Below, piece by piece: positions 7,731 through 16,530 of a DNA stretch of 64,000 nt. The notes under the pieces were generated by a model. It saw nothing but the letters and a program-made list of their open reading frames with translations, was not told the origin of the DNA and did not search any database. Source of the DNA: DATLZU01 sp035573855 (lineage in GTDB: Bacteria > Nitrospirota > Nitrospiria > Nitrospirales > Nitrospiraceae). The first letter of the stretch is position 1, and each line of letters starts with the position of its first letter. The position numbers and the translations under genes are program-made. The stretch lies in assembly GCA_035573855.1 (NCBI GenBank), contig DATLZU010000026.1, positions 4,443 through 68,442 on the forward strand, in the 5' to 3' direction.

Positions 7731-8629
7731 GAGGAATCCTGCACCTGGATATCCGGCAAGTCGCGGTGTGCGACATTGAATCCCGCCCGGCTGATGCCGA
7801 CCCGGGCGTCGCCGAAGACCTGGCGGAACGTCTTGACGACCTCGTCAAACGGTGCCAGCCCGGTCCAGGCGTTCCACCCGTTGGCGTTCAGCAGCATCGG
7901 CAATTTCGTCTGCTTGGTCCGCTGTCCCTCGCGACTGCCGTCGCCGAGGAGATAGTGATCGAGGACCACACGGTCGCAGGCCGCTTCGAGTTGTCGCGCG
8001 AAGGTCAATGGATCGTCCAGCGGGAGCAGGGGACTCACGGCGGCCACGGTGAGGAGTCCCGCCTGCCGTAGGGCGCGGAGAGCCGCGATCCGCGCGGCCG
8101 GCAGGTAGGCATGACGGGGGAACGGTGGCGGCAAGGCCTCCTTGTCCGTCTCCACCGTGATATTGATCTCCAGCCGGCACCGTTGGCGCAACGCGAGCAG
8201 GAGAGGGAGATCCTCGATGACCAGCGGAGTATGGGATTGGATTACCAGCCGATCCGGCGGCCGCGTGAGCATCTCCTCCAACAGGCGGCGCATCCGTCTC
8301 GCCGTGCGCTCCTGCGGCGGATAGGGCTCGGTCACGCTGGAGAGAAAGATCCGAAGGGGCTTGGGTTCGCCGCGGACCGGCTGTTTCAGCCGATTGTACT
8401 GGGCCCGATAGGCCTCCACGAAGCCAGTCTTGACGTCCAAGAAGCGTCCCCACACGCGGCCCAGCGTGTGATGCGGATTCCATTGCGCATAACAGTAGAG
8501 GCCGCAGAGCGAGTTCCCCAAGGCGCACCCGCGGTACAAGTTGATCGTATGGGTGAAACCCTCTCCCAGATAGCCGCCGGTGGGATTCAGAATGGTTCCG
8601 GTGGGAATCTCCCGAATCTGCATAGCCAC
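7727..8629 (-). CDS. SPL-like radical SAM protein with a non-standard cysteine motif
   Basis: The 300-residue product resembles radical SAM proteins related to spore photoproduct lyase: NLYRGCALGNSLCGLYCYAQ near residue 32, then LRIFLSSVTEPYPPQE, a segment with VIQSHTPLV, and LEINITVETD. These are the strands of a partial TIM barrel. The cluster cysteines are spaced C-x6-C-x3-C rather than the usual C-x3-C-x2-C, and Leu-Tyr-Cys-Tyr follows. A subgroup of SPL-like proteins with this expanded motif is recalled, so it may still bind a [4Fe-4S] cluster. Substrate is unknown. It overlaps the following acetyltransferase gene by four bases. Confidence 0.8.
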   Translation of the reverse strand: MAMQIREIPTGTILNPTGGYLGEGFTHTINLYRGCALGNSLCGLYCYAQWNPHHTLGRVWGRFLDVKTGFVEAYRAQYNRLKQPVRGEPKPLRIFLSSVTEPYPPQERTARRMRRLLEEMLTRPPDRLVIQSHTPLVIEDLPLLLALRQRCRLEINITVETDKEALPPPFPRHAYLPAARIAALRALRQAGLLTVAAVSPLLPLDDPLTFARQLEAACDRVVLDHYLLGDGSREGQRTKQTKLPMLLNANGWNAWTGLAPFDEVVKTFRQVFGDARVGISRAGFNVAHRDLPDIQVQDSS

Positions 8630-8716
8630 TCGCCTCCGTCTTGCCGCGCCGGCATGGGAAATCGGCTGGCCTATGGTACTATCACATGATCCGTCTTCAT
8701 AGGGAGGGCGACACGC

Positions 8717-9592
8717 ATGCGTGTCGCGGTAATGGGAACCGGACTCCTAGGTGGGCCGATTGCCGAACGGTTCAAGGCGACCGGCCACCAGGTCGTCGTG
8801 TACAACCGTACTCGGGCCAGGGCTGAGCCCTTGCGCGAGCTGGGAATCCAGGTCGCCTTGCAACCGAAAGAGGCCGTTCGAGCCGCCGAGTGTATCGTGC
8901 TCGTGCTGGCGGACGCGGCGGCGATCCGGAGCGTCCTGTCGGCCGACCCGGTGAGGAAGGAACTGGCCGGCCGCACCGTCATCCAGATGGGGACCATCGG
9001 CCCATCGGAGAGCCAGACGCTGAAAGAAGAGGTCTGTGCGATCGGCGGCGACTATCTTGAAGCGCCGGTCTTGGGAAGCATCGCGGAGGCCAAGGCCGGG
9101 ACGCTTCAGGTGATGGTCGGCGGCAGCCAGGAGCAATTTGTCCGGTGGGCGGACCTATTCCGGTCGCTGAGCCGCGAACCGCGATTGATCGGCCCCGTCG
9201 GCAAGGCAGCTGCGCTCAAGCTGGCGCTGAACCAGTTGATCGCCGCCCAAATCGCCGCGTTCGCTCTCAGCCTGGGATTCGTGCAGCGGCAGGGGATCGA
9301 CGTGGAAACGTTCATGGCTATTCTCCGCGAGAGCGCGCTGTTCGCGCCCACCTATGACAAGAAACTCCCCAGATTGCTCCATCGCGAGTATGCCAATCCG
9401 AACTTCTCGACGCGACACTTGCTCAAGGACGTCGAGCTCTTTCTGGGCGAGGCGAAGGGCTGCCGGCTCAACACGGGCAACCTGGACGGGATTCGCAGCT
9501 TGTTGCAGAAGACGGTCGGCTTGGGCCTGGCCGAGGCGGATTACTCCGCCGTGTACGAGGCCGTGAACCCCGCTCAGGGGAATGGTGCGTGA
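8717..9592 (+). CDS. NAD(P)-dependent beta-hydroxyacid dehydrogenase (HIBADH/GLYR family)
   Basis: The 291-residue product starts with a Rossmann motif GTGLLGGPIA, followed by VVYNRTRARAEPL, which suggests NADP preference through the Arg residues after strand two. The substrate loop (LGSIAEAKAGTLQVMVGG, about 115-132) and the catalytic lysine in KAAALKLALNQL (about 165) are conserved. Family members reduce glyoxylate or succinic semialdehyde, or oxidise 3-hydroxyisobutyrate or 6-phosphogluconate-like acids. The stop overlaps the GTG of the glucose-6-phosphate dehydrogenase gene, and this coupling hints at sugar-acid or NADPH metabolism, but it is not the canonical Gnd by length. Confidence 0.87.
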   Translation: MRVAVMGTGLLGGPIAERFKATGHQVVVYNRTRARAEPLRELGIQVALQPKEAVRAAECIVLVLADAAAIRSVLSADPVRKELAGRTVIQMGTIGPSESQTLKEEVCAIGGDYLEAPVLGSIAEAKAGTLQVMVGGSQEQFVRWADLFRSLSREPRLIGPVGKAAALKLALNQLIAAQIAAFALSLGFVQRQGIDVETFMAILRESALFAPTYDKKLPRLLHREYANPNFSTRHLLKDVELFLGEAKGCRLNTGNLDGIRSLLQKTVGLGLAEADYSAVYEAVNPAQGNGA

Positions 9593-11073
9593 TTCGGGGA
9601 CCTTTCGGCATGGCCGATCAGCCCGTTGAACCCCACATCTTCATCATCTTGGGCGCGACCGGTGATCTCACACGGCGCAAGCTCTTGCCCGCGCTGTACC
9701 GCCTGCGAGATCAGGGAGTCCTGGAAAAGCGCAATACCTTGATCGTTGGCGCCGCGTTGCCCGAGATCGGGGAAGAGGGGTTCCGGCTCTGGGCATTCGA
9801 GGGATTGCGCAAAGCAGGCTGGCCGAGCGACAAAGCATTGCGCGCATGGTGCGAGGAGTGTCTGTACTATCACGCGCTGCCCACCGGGAATGAGCAGGAT
9901 TATGAAGCGCTAGCGGCCTACGTGCGCCGGCTGGAGCGGATGCACGGGTTGCCGGAAAATCGCGTGTTTTACCTGGCCTTGCCTCCGGCTGCCGTGCCCG
10001 ACGCGATTGAAGGGCTAGACCACGCCGTACTCCTCAAGAGTCACGGCTGGGTCCGGGTCGTGGTCGAAAAACCGTTCGGCCATGATTTCCACTCCGCCCG
10101 TGCCTTGAACACGCTGCTGCACCGGTACCTGGAAGAGCCCCAGATCTATCGGATTGATCACTACTTGGGGAAAGAGACGGTGCAGAACCTCCTGGCGTTC
10201 CGTTTCGCCAACCCGATCTTCGAATCGCTGTGGAACCGCAACACGGTGGAGAACGTGCAAATCACGGTTGCGGAAGACATCGGGGTCGAACACCGCGGAG
10301 CCTACTATCAACAGGCCGGCGCGCTCCGCGATATGGTCCAGAATCACCTGACCCAGCTCATGACGGTGGTCGCGATGGAGGTGCCGGTCTCCTTCGAGGC
10401 CGGCGCGATTCAGGCGGAACGCTTGAAAGTGCTCCATTCAGTGTCACCCATTGCGCGGGAGGACGTGGTTTTCGGGCAGTACACCGCCTGGCAGATCGCG
10501 GGGCATACGATCAAAGGCTATCGCGAAGAGGCCGGAGTGCCGGGAGATTCGCTGACCGAAACCTACGTGGCGCTGAAAGTCGATATCAACAACTGGCGAT
10601 GGAAGGGCGTGCCATTCTACCTTCGGACCGGCAAGCGGCTGCCGCGCAAGTTGACCCAGGTCGCGGTGACTTTCCGTGAAGCGCCGACGCAGGTGTTCCG
10701 GTCACTCGAACCGGGCAGTATCGCTCGCAACAAACTGGTCATCACGCTCCAGCCCAGCGAAGGCTTCTCCCTCTGTTTCTCAGTCAAAAGTCCGGGACGG
10801 CCATTCCGCCTGGCCGACCATGCGCTGCATTTCGACTATGAAAAAGCCTTCGGCCAACTGCCCGAGGCCTACGAGACCCTGCTTCGCGACATCATGATCG
10901 GCGACCAGACACTCTTCGTGAGCGCAGAATTCACCGAAACGGCCTGGCGCCTGTATGACCCCTTGCTGCAAGGCGAGAAGACTATCCATTTCTACACCGC
11001 CGGCACGTGGGGCCCCAGCGAGGCCGATGAATTGGTGGCGCGGTACGGGCATCAGTGGCAGTTGGGATGGTGA
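9589..11073 (+). CDS. zwf: glucose-6-phosphate 1-dehydrogenase
   Basis: Zwf makes 6-phosphogluconolactone and NADPH, the entry step of the oxidative pentose phosphate pathway. The 494-residue product has the NADP-binding loop LGATGDLTRRKLLPAL at about 23-38, the active-site signature RIDHYLGKE near residue 187 and the substrate region FANPIFESLWNRN. The GTG at 9589 overlaps the upstream stop; the ATG at 9610 (487 residues) is an equally possible start. No pgl or gnd gene is next to it, only the beta-hydroxyacid dehydrogenase with which it overlaps. Confidence 0.97.
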   Translation: MIRGPFGMADQPVEPHIFIILGATGDLTRRKLLPALYRLRDQGVLEKRNTLIVGAALPEIGEEGFRLWAFEGLRKAGWPSDKALRAWCEECLYYHALPTGNEQDYEALAAYVRRLERMHGLPENRVFYLALPPAAVPDAIEGLDHAVLLKSHGWVRVVVEKPFGHDFHSARALNTLLHRYLEEPQIYRIDHYLGKETVQNLLAFRFANPIFESLWNRNTVENVQITVAEDIGVEHRGAYYQQAGALRDMVQNHLTQLMTVVAMEVPVSFEAGAIQAERLKVLHSVSPIAREDVVFGQYTAWQIAGHTIKGYREEAGVPGDSLTETYVALKVDINNWRWKGVPFYLRTGKRLPRKLTQVAVTFREAPTQVFRSLEPGSIARNKLVITLQPSEGFSLCFSVKSPGRPFRLADHALHFDYEKAFGQLPEAYETLLRDIMIGDQTLFVSAEFTETAWRLYDPLLQGEKTIHFYTAGTWGPSEADELVARYGHQWQLGW

Positions 11074-11175
11074 GAGGGCTCGCCCCTCATTCCTCCGGTG
11101 CGCCGACGCAACCGCCGGCAACACATTGCCTGGCGGCAGTGACGATTCATCCATCAGCAAAACAGAGGGGGACCT

Positions 11176-11811
11176 ATGTCTCGCATAAAAGAACTCAGAG
11201 TATCTATCGACAAAAAGCTGGACGCGTTGGAGCACCAGGCGCTGGCGTTGGAATCACAGCTCACCCAGACAAAGGGACAGGCGTTCCAGCGGCTGGAGCA
11301 ACGGAAGCAGCAACTCCGGGAGCTGCTCAAGCAGGTGCAGGTCGAGATCCAGCAATCGAAAGAGCTCGCTGCACAGGTCAAGACAGAGGTTCAGGCCAAG
11401 CTGGAGCATCTTCAAGTGCAATTGGCGCTCGGCAAGGCGGAAGCCCGCGAGGCGCTTGAGGAGCAGCGGACCAGGATTCTCAAGGCCCTGAGCGAGTTCG
11501 AATCCATCGTAGACGAGAAATTGAAAGGGGCCGCCTTCGAGTCGGGCAAGCTGTGGGAGAATCTCGTGGACCGGGCCAGCATTCTTGAAGCGGAATTCGA
11601 GGCGCTGAAGAACCGGTTTGAGAGCGAGAAGGCGAAGCAGGAGGCCAAGCTGGAGGAGAAAAAGCAGGAGATCCTGGCCAAGCTACAGGCCTTCAAGGAC
11701 CAGCTCAAGGAGAAACGCCGGATGGTCCAGAACAAAGCCGATGCCCTGGAAAGCGACCTGCGGGAAAGGCTGGAGCAGATCAAGCGGGCGTTTCGGAGCT
11801 TGTTCGAGTGA
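11176..11811 (+). CDS. long coiled-coil protein, unknown
   Basis: The 211-residue product is almost entirely predicted coiled coil: heptads of Leu, Ala and Ile separated by Glu, Lys and Gln run from residue 5 to the end, with no glycine- or proline-rich break and no signal peptide. The ATG follows GAGGGGGACCT. Such proteins are cytoplasmic rods or scaffolds; one can speculate about a structural or apolipoprotein-like role but no family is recognised. It stands alone, in the same direction as zwf. Confidence 0.7.
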   Translation: MSRIKELRVSIDKKLDALEHQALALESQLTQTKGQAFQRLEQRKQQLRELLKQVQVEIQQSKELAAQVKTEVQAKLEHLQVQLALGKAEAREALEEQRTRILKALSEFESIVDEKLKGAAFESGKLWENLVDRASILEAEFEALKNRFESEKAKQEAKLEEKKQEILAKLQAFKDQLKEKRRMVQNKADALESDLRERLEQIKRAFRSLFE

Positions 11812-12043
11812 ACAAGGTGATGAAGGATCCGGGGCAAAGAAAAGGGGGGCCGTAAAGAAAAAAGTCGGGAATCTTTTCACGCGAAGCTCAGGCCTGCCTG
11901 GCCCGCAGCGAGGCCTTTACAGCGGACGGGTGTGCGCTTTCGCCCGTTACTATCAGCCTTCACAACCCGGCCGGTCGGCGTCAGAACCCGCATTTTCGAA
12001 TCGGGATACAGGCGCTCTGCAGGATGGATATCGGCGCGCTCGG

Positions 12044-12714
12044 CTACTTCACGATGTCGAGTAGTGCGACTTCAAAGATCAGCGTGGCGCCGGGCTTGAT
12101 CTTTGGCGGCGATCCACGATCCCCGTAGGCCAGGTCGGCAGGACAGACCAGACGGCTCTTACCCCCGCTTTGATGTGTTGCAGGCCCTCGGTCTAACACG
12201 TGATGACTTGATTCAGGGGAAACGTCGCTGGCTCCCCTCACTTGACCGAGCTGTCAAACACCGTGCCGTCGAGGAGCATCCCGTGATAGTGAACCTTCAC
12301 CGTATCCGTCGCTTTCGGAGTTGCGCCACTCCCTTCCTTCAGCGTCGTGACGATCGCACCGGACGCGGTTTTCTTCGCTCCTGACTCCGCCGCCTTCGCG
12401 AGGAACGCGGCCCCGGCTTTCTTCTCGGCCTCGGCGACCGCCGCCGCTCGCGTCTGCTGCAATTGCTGAATCTTGGGCGTCATCGCTTGAAGATCCACCT
12501 TGCGCGGCCGCTTGAGGACGCCATCCGTGAGACCGGCCTTCACGAACTCCAGCTCGGACTCGCTGAGCGTGAAACTGCCGAGGGAGTCGCTGATGGCCAA
12601 GCCAATGGCATACAACGCTTTCTGCTCATCGGTGACGGGATCCGGTCTGGCGGCGATGGCGACAGAAACGGTGAAGCACAGCAGGGCTAAGATGGAAAAG
12701 CCGATAACGCGCAT
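12044..12714 (-). pseudogene. FKBP-type peptidyl-prolyl isomerase, three lesions
   Basis: Residues 1-158 form an intact signal peptide, an FkpA/Mip-like helical dimerisation domain and the first FKBP strands (KVHYHGMLLDGTVFDSS). The remainder of the FKBP domain follows but is broken: a TGA sits where an Arg codon is expected after the Ser-Val-Lys, a TAG replaces the conserved Trp of the xxxGWTEGLQ motif, and one G is missing in a G-run (GCGGGGGTAAG), shifting the frame. The final segment, LVCPADLAYGDRG to FEVALLDIVK, is recognisable in the last frame (stop at 12044). Three independent lesions make a sequencing error unlikely. The gene would have encoded an exported prolyl isomerase of about 222 residues. 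Confidence 0.88.
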
Positions 12715-13056
12715 GGGTCATCCTTTCTTGTGAGGAGGTTCGGCATGGCAACGCTGCAGGCACTCTGCGGCACGATCACGAAGCGCTAGCATAGGACACC
12801 CGCCCGGACGCCCACAACACCTTTGTTGGGCAGGCTTGCGGGAGGCGAGAGCGCACAGGAAAGCGGGATGCAGGGCGTCGCCGAGCACCCAACGGATGAC
12901 CGCCCGGACGAAGTACGGTATGATCGTCCATGCCGGCGAGAATCGGGCAATTCCTTAGGGCGATGTAGTAATGGACAGGGCGCATCCTCGGCGCGCATTC
13001 AACCTCGGGTGCGTCCGGCTTTCTAACCCTATTCCCGACTGGAAAGGAGGTGCGCG
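12715..13056. other. 342-bp spacer, divergent control region
   Basis: This spacer separates the FKBP pseudogene from the divergent DUF2235 gene. A possible plus-strand promoter is ATGACC (12896-12901), a 17-bp gap, and TATGAT (12919-12924), but it lies over 130 bp from the start codon. AAAGGAGGT directly precedes the DUF2235 ATG and is a near-perfect ribosome-binding site. No gene was recognised here. Confidence 0.45.
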
Positions 13057-13932
13057 ATGGCCTTGTACGCGTTCGACGGGACCTGGAATGAAGAAAAGGA
13101 CGCGGGGGAGTACGGCAAGAACACCAACGTGGTGAAATTCCGCGACGCCTACGAGGGCAGATCTGAGTTTTACACGAAAGGGGTCGGCACCAGATATGGG
13201 TTCGTCGGGAAACTCTTCGGCGGCGCGTTCGGCGTCGGGGGTAAGGACCGGATCAACCAGGCGGCGGAGCAACTGGCGCAGTACTTTGCCGCTGGCGATC
13301 GTGACATCGACATCGTCGGGTTCAGCCGAGGCGCCGCGTTGGCTCTTCATTTCGCCAACACGATCGCGAGCCGCGGCGTGCGGGATCGGGACGGCCGGGT
13401 GATCGAAGCGCGACCTGTGATCCGCTTTCTCGGTCTGTGGGACGTGGTGGCGGCCTTCGGCATCCCGATCGATCTCGGCATCCCGTTCGGTCGGATCAAC
13501 TTGGGTTATCGGCTCAGCCTGCCCGGCAACGTGACCTACTGCTTTCATGCTCTGGCGCTGGACGAACGCCGCCAGGCGTTCCGGCCGACCCGGGTTCGCG
13601 GCGGCTACGAAGTGTGGTTCCGCGGCGTGCATTCCGACATCAGCGGCGGGAACGGCAATCTCGGGCTGAACAACATCGCGCTGCGGTGGATGCTGAAGAA
13701 GGCGCTGGCGGTCGGGTGCCCGATCAACCGCAACGCCCTCGCCACGCTCGATGCGCTGGTTGATCCGCAGGCGGACATCAGCCGCAACCTGGACCCGATC
13801 AAGAACAGGCCGCGCGCCGTGCGCGCGACTGATCGCATCCACTACACAGTGACGCCCAGACCCAACCACAACAACCCGCCACCGCACGCGCCGGTCGAGA
13901 GTCCGGAGGATGAAGCGGGAAGGTTAGCGTGA
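13057..13932 (+). CDS. DUF2235 alpha/beta hydrolase (Tle1-like phospholipase fold)
   Basis: The 291-residue product has the DUF2235 signature: FDGTWNEE at the start, NTNVVKF, the nucleophile elbow GFSRGA near residue 89, and FRGVHSDISGG near residue 190, which supplies the acid and the histidine region. The family includes the Tle1 phospholipase effectors of type VI secretion, but many stand-alone members exist and no T6SS gene, VgrG or immunity gene is adjacent. The ribosome-binding site AAAGGAGGT is unusually strong. The last bases overlap the convergent lipoprotein gene. A cytoplasmic lipase-like role is inferred; there is no signal peptide. Confidence 0.85.
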   Translation: MALYAFDGTWNEEKDAGEYGKNTNVVKFRDAYEGRSEFYTKGVGTRYGFVGKLFGGAFGVGGKDRINQAAEQLAQYFAAGDRDIDIVGFSRGAALALHFANTIASRGVRDRDGRVIEARPVIRFLGLWDVVAAFGIPIDLGIPFGRINLGYRLSLPGNVTYCFHALALDERRQAFRPTRVRGGYEVWFRGVHSDISGGNGNLGLNNIALRWMLKKALAVGCPINRNALATLDALVDPQADISRNLDPIKNRPRAVRATDRIHYTVTPRPNHNNPPPHAPVESPEDEAGRLA

Positions 13933-14439
13933 ATCGGACGGGAACAAAACAGGCTGAGGAGAGAACGGCTCCGGTTCCGCGGCGGTATCTTCGCTCCCGG
14001 CGTCCTCGATTTTCGTCAGGTGGAAGGCGCCACCGGGTTGCGTCGGCGCGGTGTCATCGGCGATGCGGGTGTACCACCAGCGGCCTTCGCCTTCCGAGTA
14101 GTCGTCTGAAAGTCTCACCTCGAAACCGCCTTCGCGGCCGTTTCCCGGTTGTCTCCACGTCCCCGTCCAGGTGTGATCGGAAAGCGCGAGGGTCAGGAGC
14201 TCGCCATCGTTCCACGGATAGGTTCCGTTTCCTTGTTCATCGAGTTTCAGGGTCACGACCACGCCGCTGTCTTCGTATTCCCACACCCCTTCCAGCACCT
14301 TTAAACGGTCCGGCGGGTTGGGCGCCTCGCTGACGTTCGAACTCGTGTCGGCGCGCAGGATGGCGGATGGCTGGCTACAGGCGCTCACCGCAGCCGCGCT
14401 CAACATCAGCCCGGTGATCCAAGCCCAAGAAGTTTTCAC
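13924..14439 (-). CDS. lipoprotein, unknown, with its own start inside the longer frame
   Basis: A GTG at 14437-14439 is preceded by GGAGAGG at good spacing and begins a signal peptide (KTSWAWITGLMLSAAAVSAC) that ends in a lipobox, so this 171-residue lipoprotein is read as a separate gene although it shares the frame of the upstream aminotransferase. The mature part has VLEGVWEYEDSGVVVTLKL and a later HTWTGTWRQPG strand pattern, suggesting a small beta-barrel or lipocalin-like domain, and an acidic, proline-rich tail. Its role is unknown. It converges on the DUF2235 gene with a nine-base overlap of the 3' ends. Confidence 0.7.
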   Translation of the reverse strand: MKTSWAWITGLMLSAAAVSACSQPSAILRADTSSNVSEAPNPPDRLKVLEGVWEYEDSGVVVTLKLDEQGNGTYPWNDGELLTLALSDHTWTGTWRQPGNGREGGFEVRLSDDYSEGEGRWWYTRIADDTAPTQPGGAFHLTKIEDAGSEDTAAEPEPFSPQPVLFPSDSR

Positions 14440-15717
14440 TTCACCCTCTCCATGACCGAATCGTCCGCGGGACATATCGCCGCACCGGACAAGTTCGCTA
14501 CTTAGCATGATCGGCATTCCTACACAAGAATTTTTGACGGGAAGTCGCAGAGCGGTGAGCCAAGACAACTTGTCCAACCGGCGACAAGCTTCGTCCAGAT
14601 CGGCGTCCGTCTTCGCAAAGCAGAAGCGGATGAAACGGTGACCCTCGGGTCCCTCGAAGAACGCTTCGCCCGGCACACCGGCCACGCCGGTCCCCTCGAG
14701 CAGGTACATCGCGCGGTCTTTTCCTGTCGCGCCGGGCAGGCGCGACGCGTCGGCAAGCACATAGTAGGCGCCTTGCGGTACGGAGGGCGGCAGGCCGGCC
14801 TTGCTCAGCGCCTGGCAGAATCGGTCCCGTTTCGCCTGATACTCGCGGGCCAAGCCCTGATAGAACGACGCCCCCAATTCCTGAATGCCGACGGCCACGC
14901 CGAACTGAAGCGGCGCCGGCGCGCAGACATAGAGCAGATCGTTCATCGCGTTGATCAGCGAGGCCCACTTGGCCTGCGCAACGCTGTAGCCGATCCGCCA
15001 GCCGGTGATGCTGAAGGTCTTGGAGTAACCGGAAATCGTGATCGTGCGCTCCCCCATGCCGGGTAGTGACGCGAGGCTCACGTGCTTCCGGTCGTCGAAG
15101 AGAAAATATTCGTAGATTTCATCGGTGAACACGAACAGGTCATGGCGGCCGGCCAGTTCAGCGATCGCTTCCAGTTCATGCCTGCTGAACACCTTGCCGG
15201 AGGGATTGGCCGGTGTGTTGACCACGATGGCCGCGGTCCGGCTCGTGATGGCCCGCTCCACGTCGGCCGGCGAGAAGGTCCAGTCCGGGGCCTGCGTGCG
15301 CACGACGCGGGGGATCGCTTCCACCGCGATCAGGGCACTGATGTGGTAGGCATAATAGGGCTCGAACACGATGACCTCGTCGCCAGGATTGAGCAACGCC
15401 AGGCAGGCGCAGTGAAACGCGCCGGTGGCGCCGGCGCTCACCGTGATCTCCGTTTCGGGATCGGCCGTGATGCCGTTGTACTCCGCCAGCTTGCGCGCGA
15501 GCGCGTGGCGCAGCTCCGGGAGGCCATCAGAGCGGGTGTAGGTGTTGATGCCTTGTCGCATCGCCCGGTCGGCCGCCTCGATCACCAGGCTCGGCGCCGG
15601 GGTATCACAGACCCCCTGCGCCATGTTGATGCCTTGTACCCGCGCGCAGGCCGAGGTCATGGCCCGAATCTCCGATTGGGTCAGCTTCGCCATACGCCGA
15701 TTGCCTTCGCGCGCCAT
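13924..15717 (-). CDS. PLP aminotransferase ORF that reads into a lipoprotein
   Basis: Residues 1-400 are a fold-type I class I/II aminotransferase: GINTYTRSDGLPELR, the NTPANPSGKVF loop, VFTDEIYEYF and the PLP-binding lysine in SGYSKTFSITGWRIGY (about residue 240). Aspartate-type or aromatic substrates are likely. The expected C-terminus is near RRLDKLSWL, but no stop follows; the frame runs on for about 30 unremarkable residues into a complete lipoprotein with its own start. So either a stop was lost or a one-base frameshift hides it: in the next frame TAG follows within a few codons. The ATG at 15717 follows AAAGGAAC; an ATG at 15693 is possible. Confidence 0.85.
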   Translation of the reverse strand: MAREGNRRMAKLTQSEIRAMTSACARVQGINMAQGVCDTPAPSLVIEAADRAMRQGINTYTRSDGLPELRHALARKLAEYNGITADPETEITVSAGATGAFHCACLALLNPGDEVIVFEPYYAYHISALIAVEAIPRVVRTQAPDWTFSPADVERAITSRTAAIVVNTPANPSGKVFSRHELEAIAELAGRHDLFVFTDEIYEYFLFDDRKHVSLASLPGMGERTITISGYSKTFSITGWRIGYSVAQAKWASLINAMNDLLYVCAPAPLQFGVAVGIQELGASFYQGLAREYQAKRDRFCQALSKAGLPPSVPQGAYYVLADASRLPGATGKDRAMYLLEGTGVAGVPGEAFFEGPEGHRFIRFCFAKTDADLDEACRRLDKLSWLTALRLPVKNSCVGMPIMLSSELVRCGDMSRGRFGHGEGEVKTSWAWITGLMLSAAAVSACSQPSAILRADTSSNVSEAPNPPDRLKVLEGVWEYEDSGVVVTLKLDEQGNGTYPWNDGELLTLALSDHTWTGTWRQPGNGREGGFEVRLSDDYSEGEGRWWYTRIADDTAPTQPGGAFHLTKIEDAGSEDTAAEPEPFSPQPVLFPSDSR

Positions 15718-15888
15718 CCGACATGTTCCTTTGCTCTAAGGCCGCCCTCTTTCCTGACATACGCGCACGGAGAGGTCAAGCCTGGCCTCCTATGACGCGG
15801 GGGTGCAGGGCTCTTAACCCCTGCGCCCCCTGGGCAGGCCGATGGCACGCTGAATCGTTGGCACAGGCGGGTTCGCACCCGATCGATG

Positions 15889-16530
15889 TTATCTGTAGGC
15901 GGGCTGGACCTTACCGGTCCGATAAGCGTGGTAGTACGTGAGGACTTTTTTGACGTAGAAGCGGGTCTCGCGGATCGGCGGCACTTGTTGATGCCGCTTC
16001 ACCCGATACTCACCGGCATTGTACGCAGCCAGCGCGAGCGTCAGGTCGCCGTTGAAGCGGTCGAGCAGATAGCGCAGATGCTTGGCGCCGCCACGGATAT
16101 TCTCGATCGGGTTGAAGGGATCGTGCACCTTGAGCGACGCCGCCGTACGCGGCATCAGTTGCATCAACCCCTGCGCCCCCGTCCGAGAGACGGCGGCGGG
16201 GTCAAAATCAGATTCGGCCTTGATGACCGCCCGCAGGAGGGCGGGATGCAACCCATACCGCCGGGCATACCAGGCAATGGCCTGTTCCAATTCGCGCTGA
16301 GAGATGCGGGTTCCGATGGAAGTGGTTCCGAAGGGAAGCGGTTGATCGCGTCGATCGGCGGGCACGTTGGTCAACTTGGGCGTCCCGTCCGGCTGAAGCG
16401 CCTGATACACCTCGCTGGTCACGGCGGGTGGCACCAGCACCATCGCACTCAACATGAGCGCGACCCCCCAGCCCCGTCCCATCGACCTGGCCAGGCTCTT
16501 GCCCGTCTTGTCTGGAGTGGTGTTACCCAT
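15889..16530 (-). CDS. lytic transglycosylase, SLT domain with N-terminal DUF4124-like part
   Basis: The frame is open from 16743, but the ATG at 16530 fits a signal peptide (basic run then GVALMLSAMVLVPPAVTS). The 213-residue product has a short DUF4124-like segment (VYQALQPDGTPKLTNVP) and then a Slt70-type catalytic domain: the catalytic Glu in IKAESDF, GAQGLMQLMP, ALAAYNAGE and the closing YVKKVLTYY. It would cleave peptidoglycan to 1,6-anhydro products in the periplasm, for example to let envelope machines through. A paralogue lies at 19131-19712. Confidence 0.9.
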   Translation of the reverse strand: MGNTTPDKTGKSLARSMGRGWGVALMLSAMVLVPPAVTSEVYQALQPDGTPKLTNVPADRRDQPLPFGTTSIGTRISQRELEQAIAWYARRYGLHPALLRAVIKAESDFDPAAVSRTGAQGLMQLMPRTAASLKVHDPFNPIENIRGGAKHLRYLLDRFNGDLTLALAAYNAGEYRVKRHQQVPPIRETRFYVKKVLTYYHAYRTGKVQPAYR

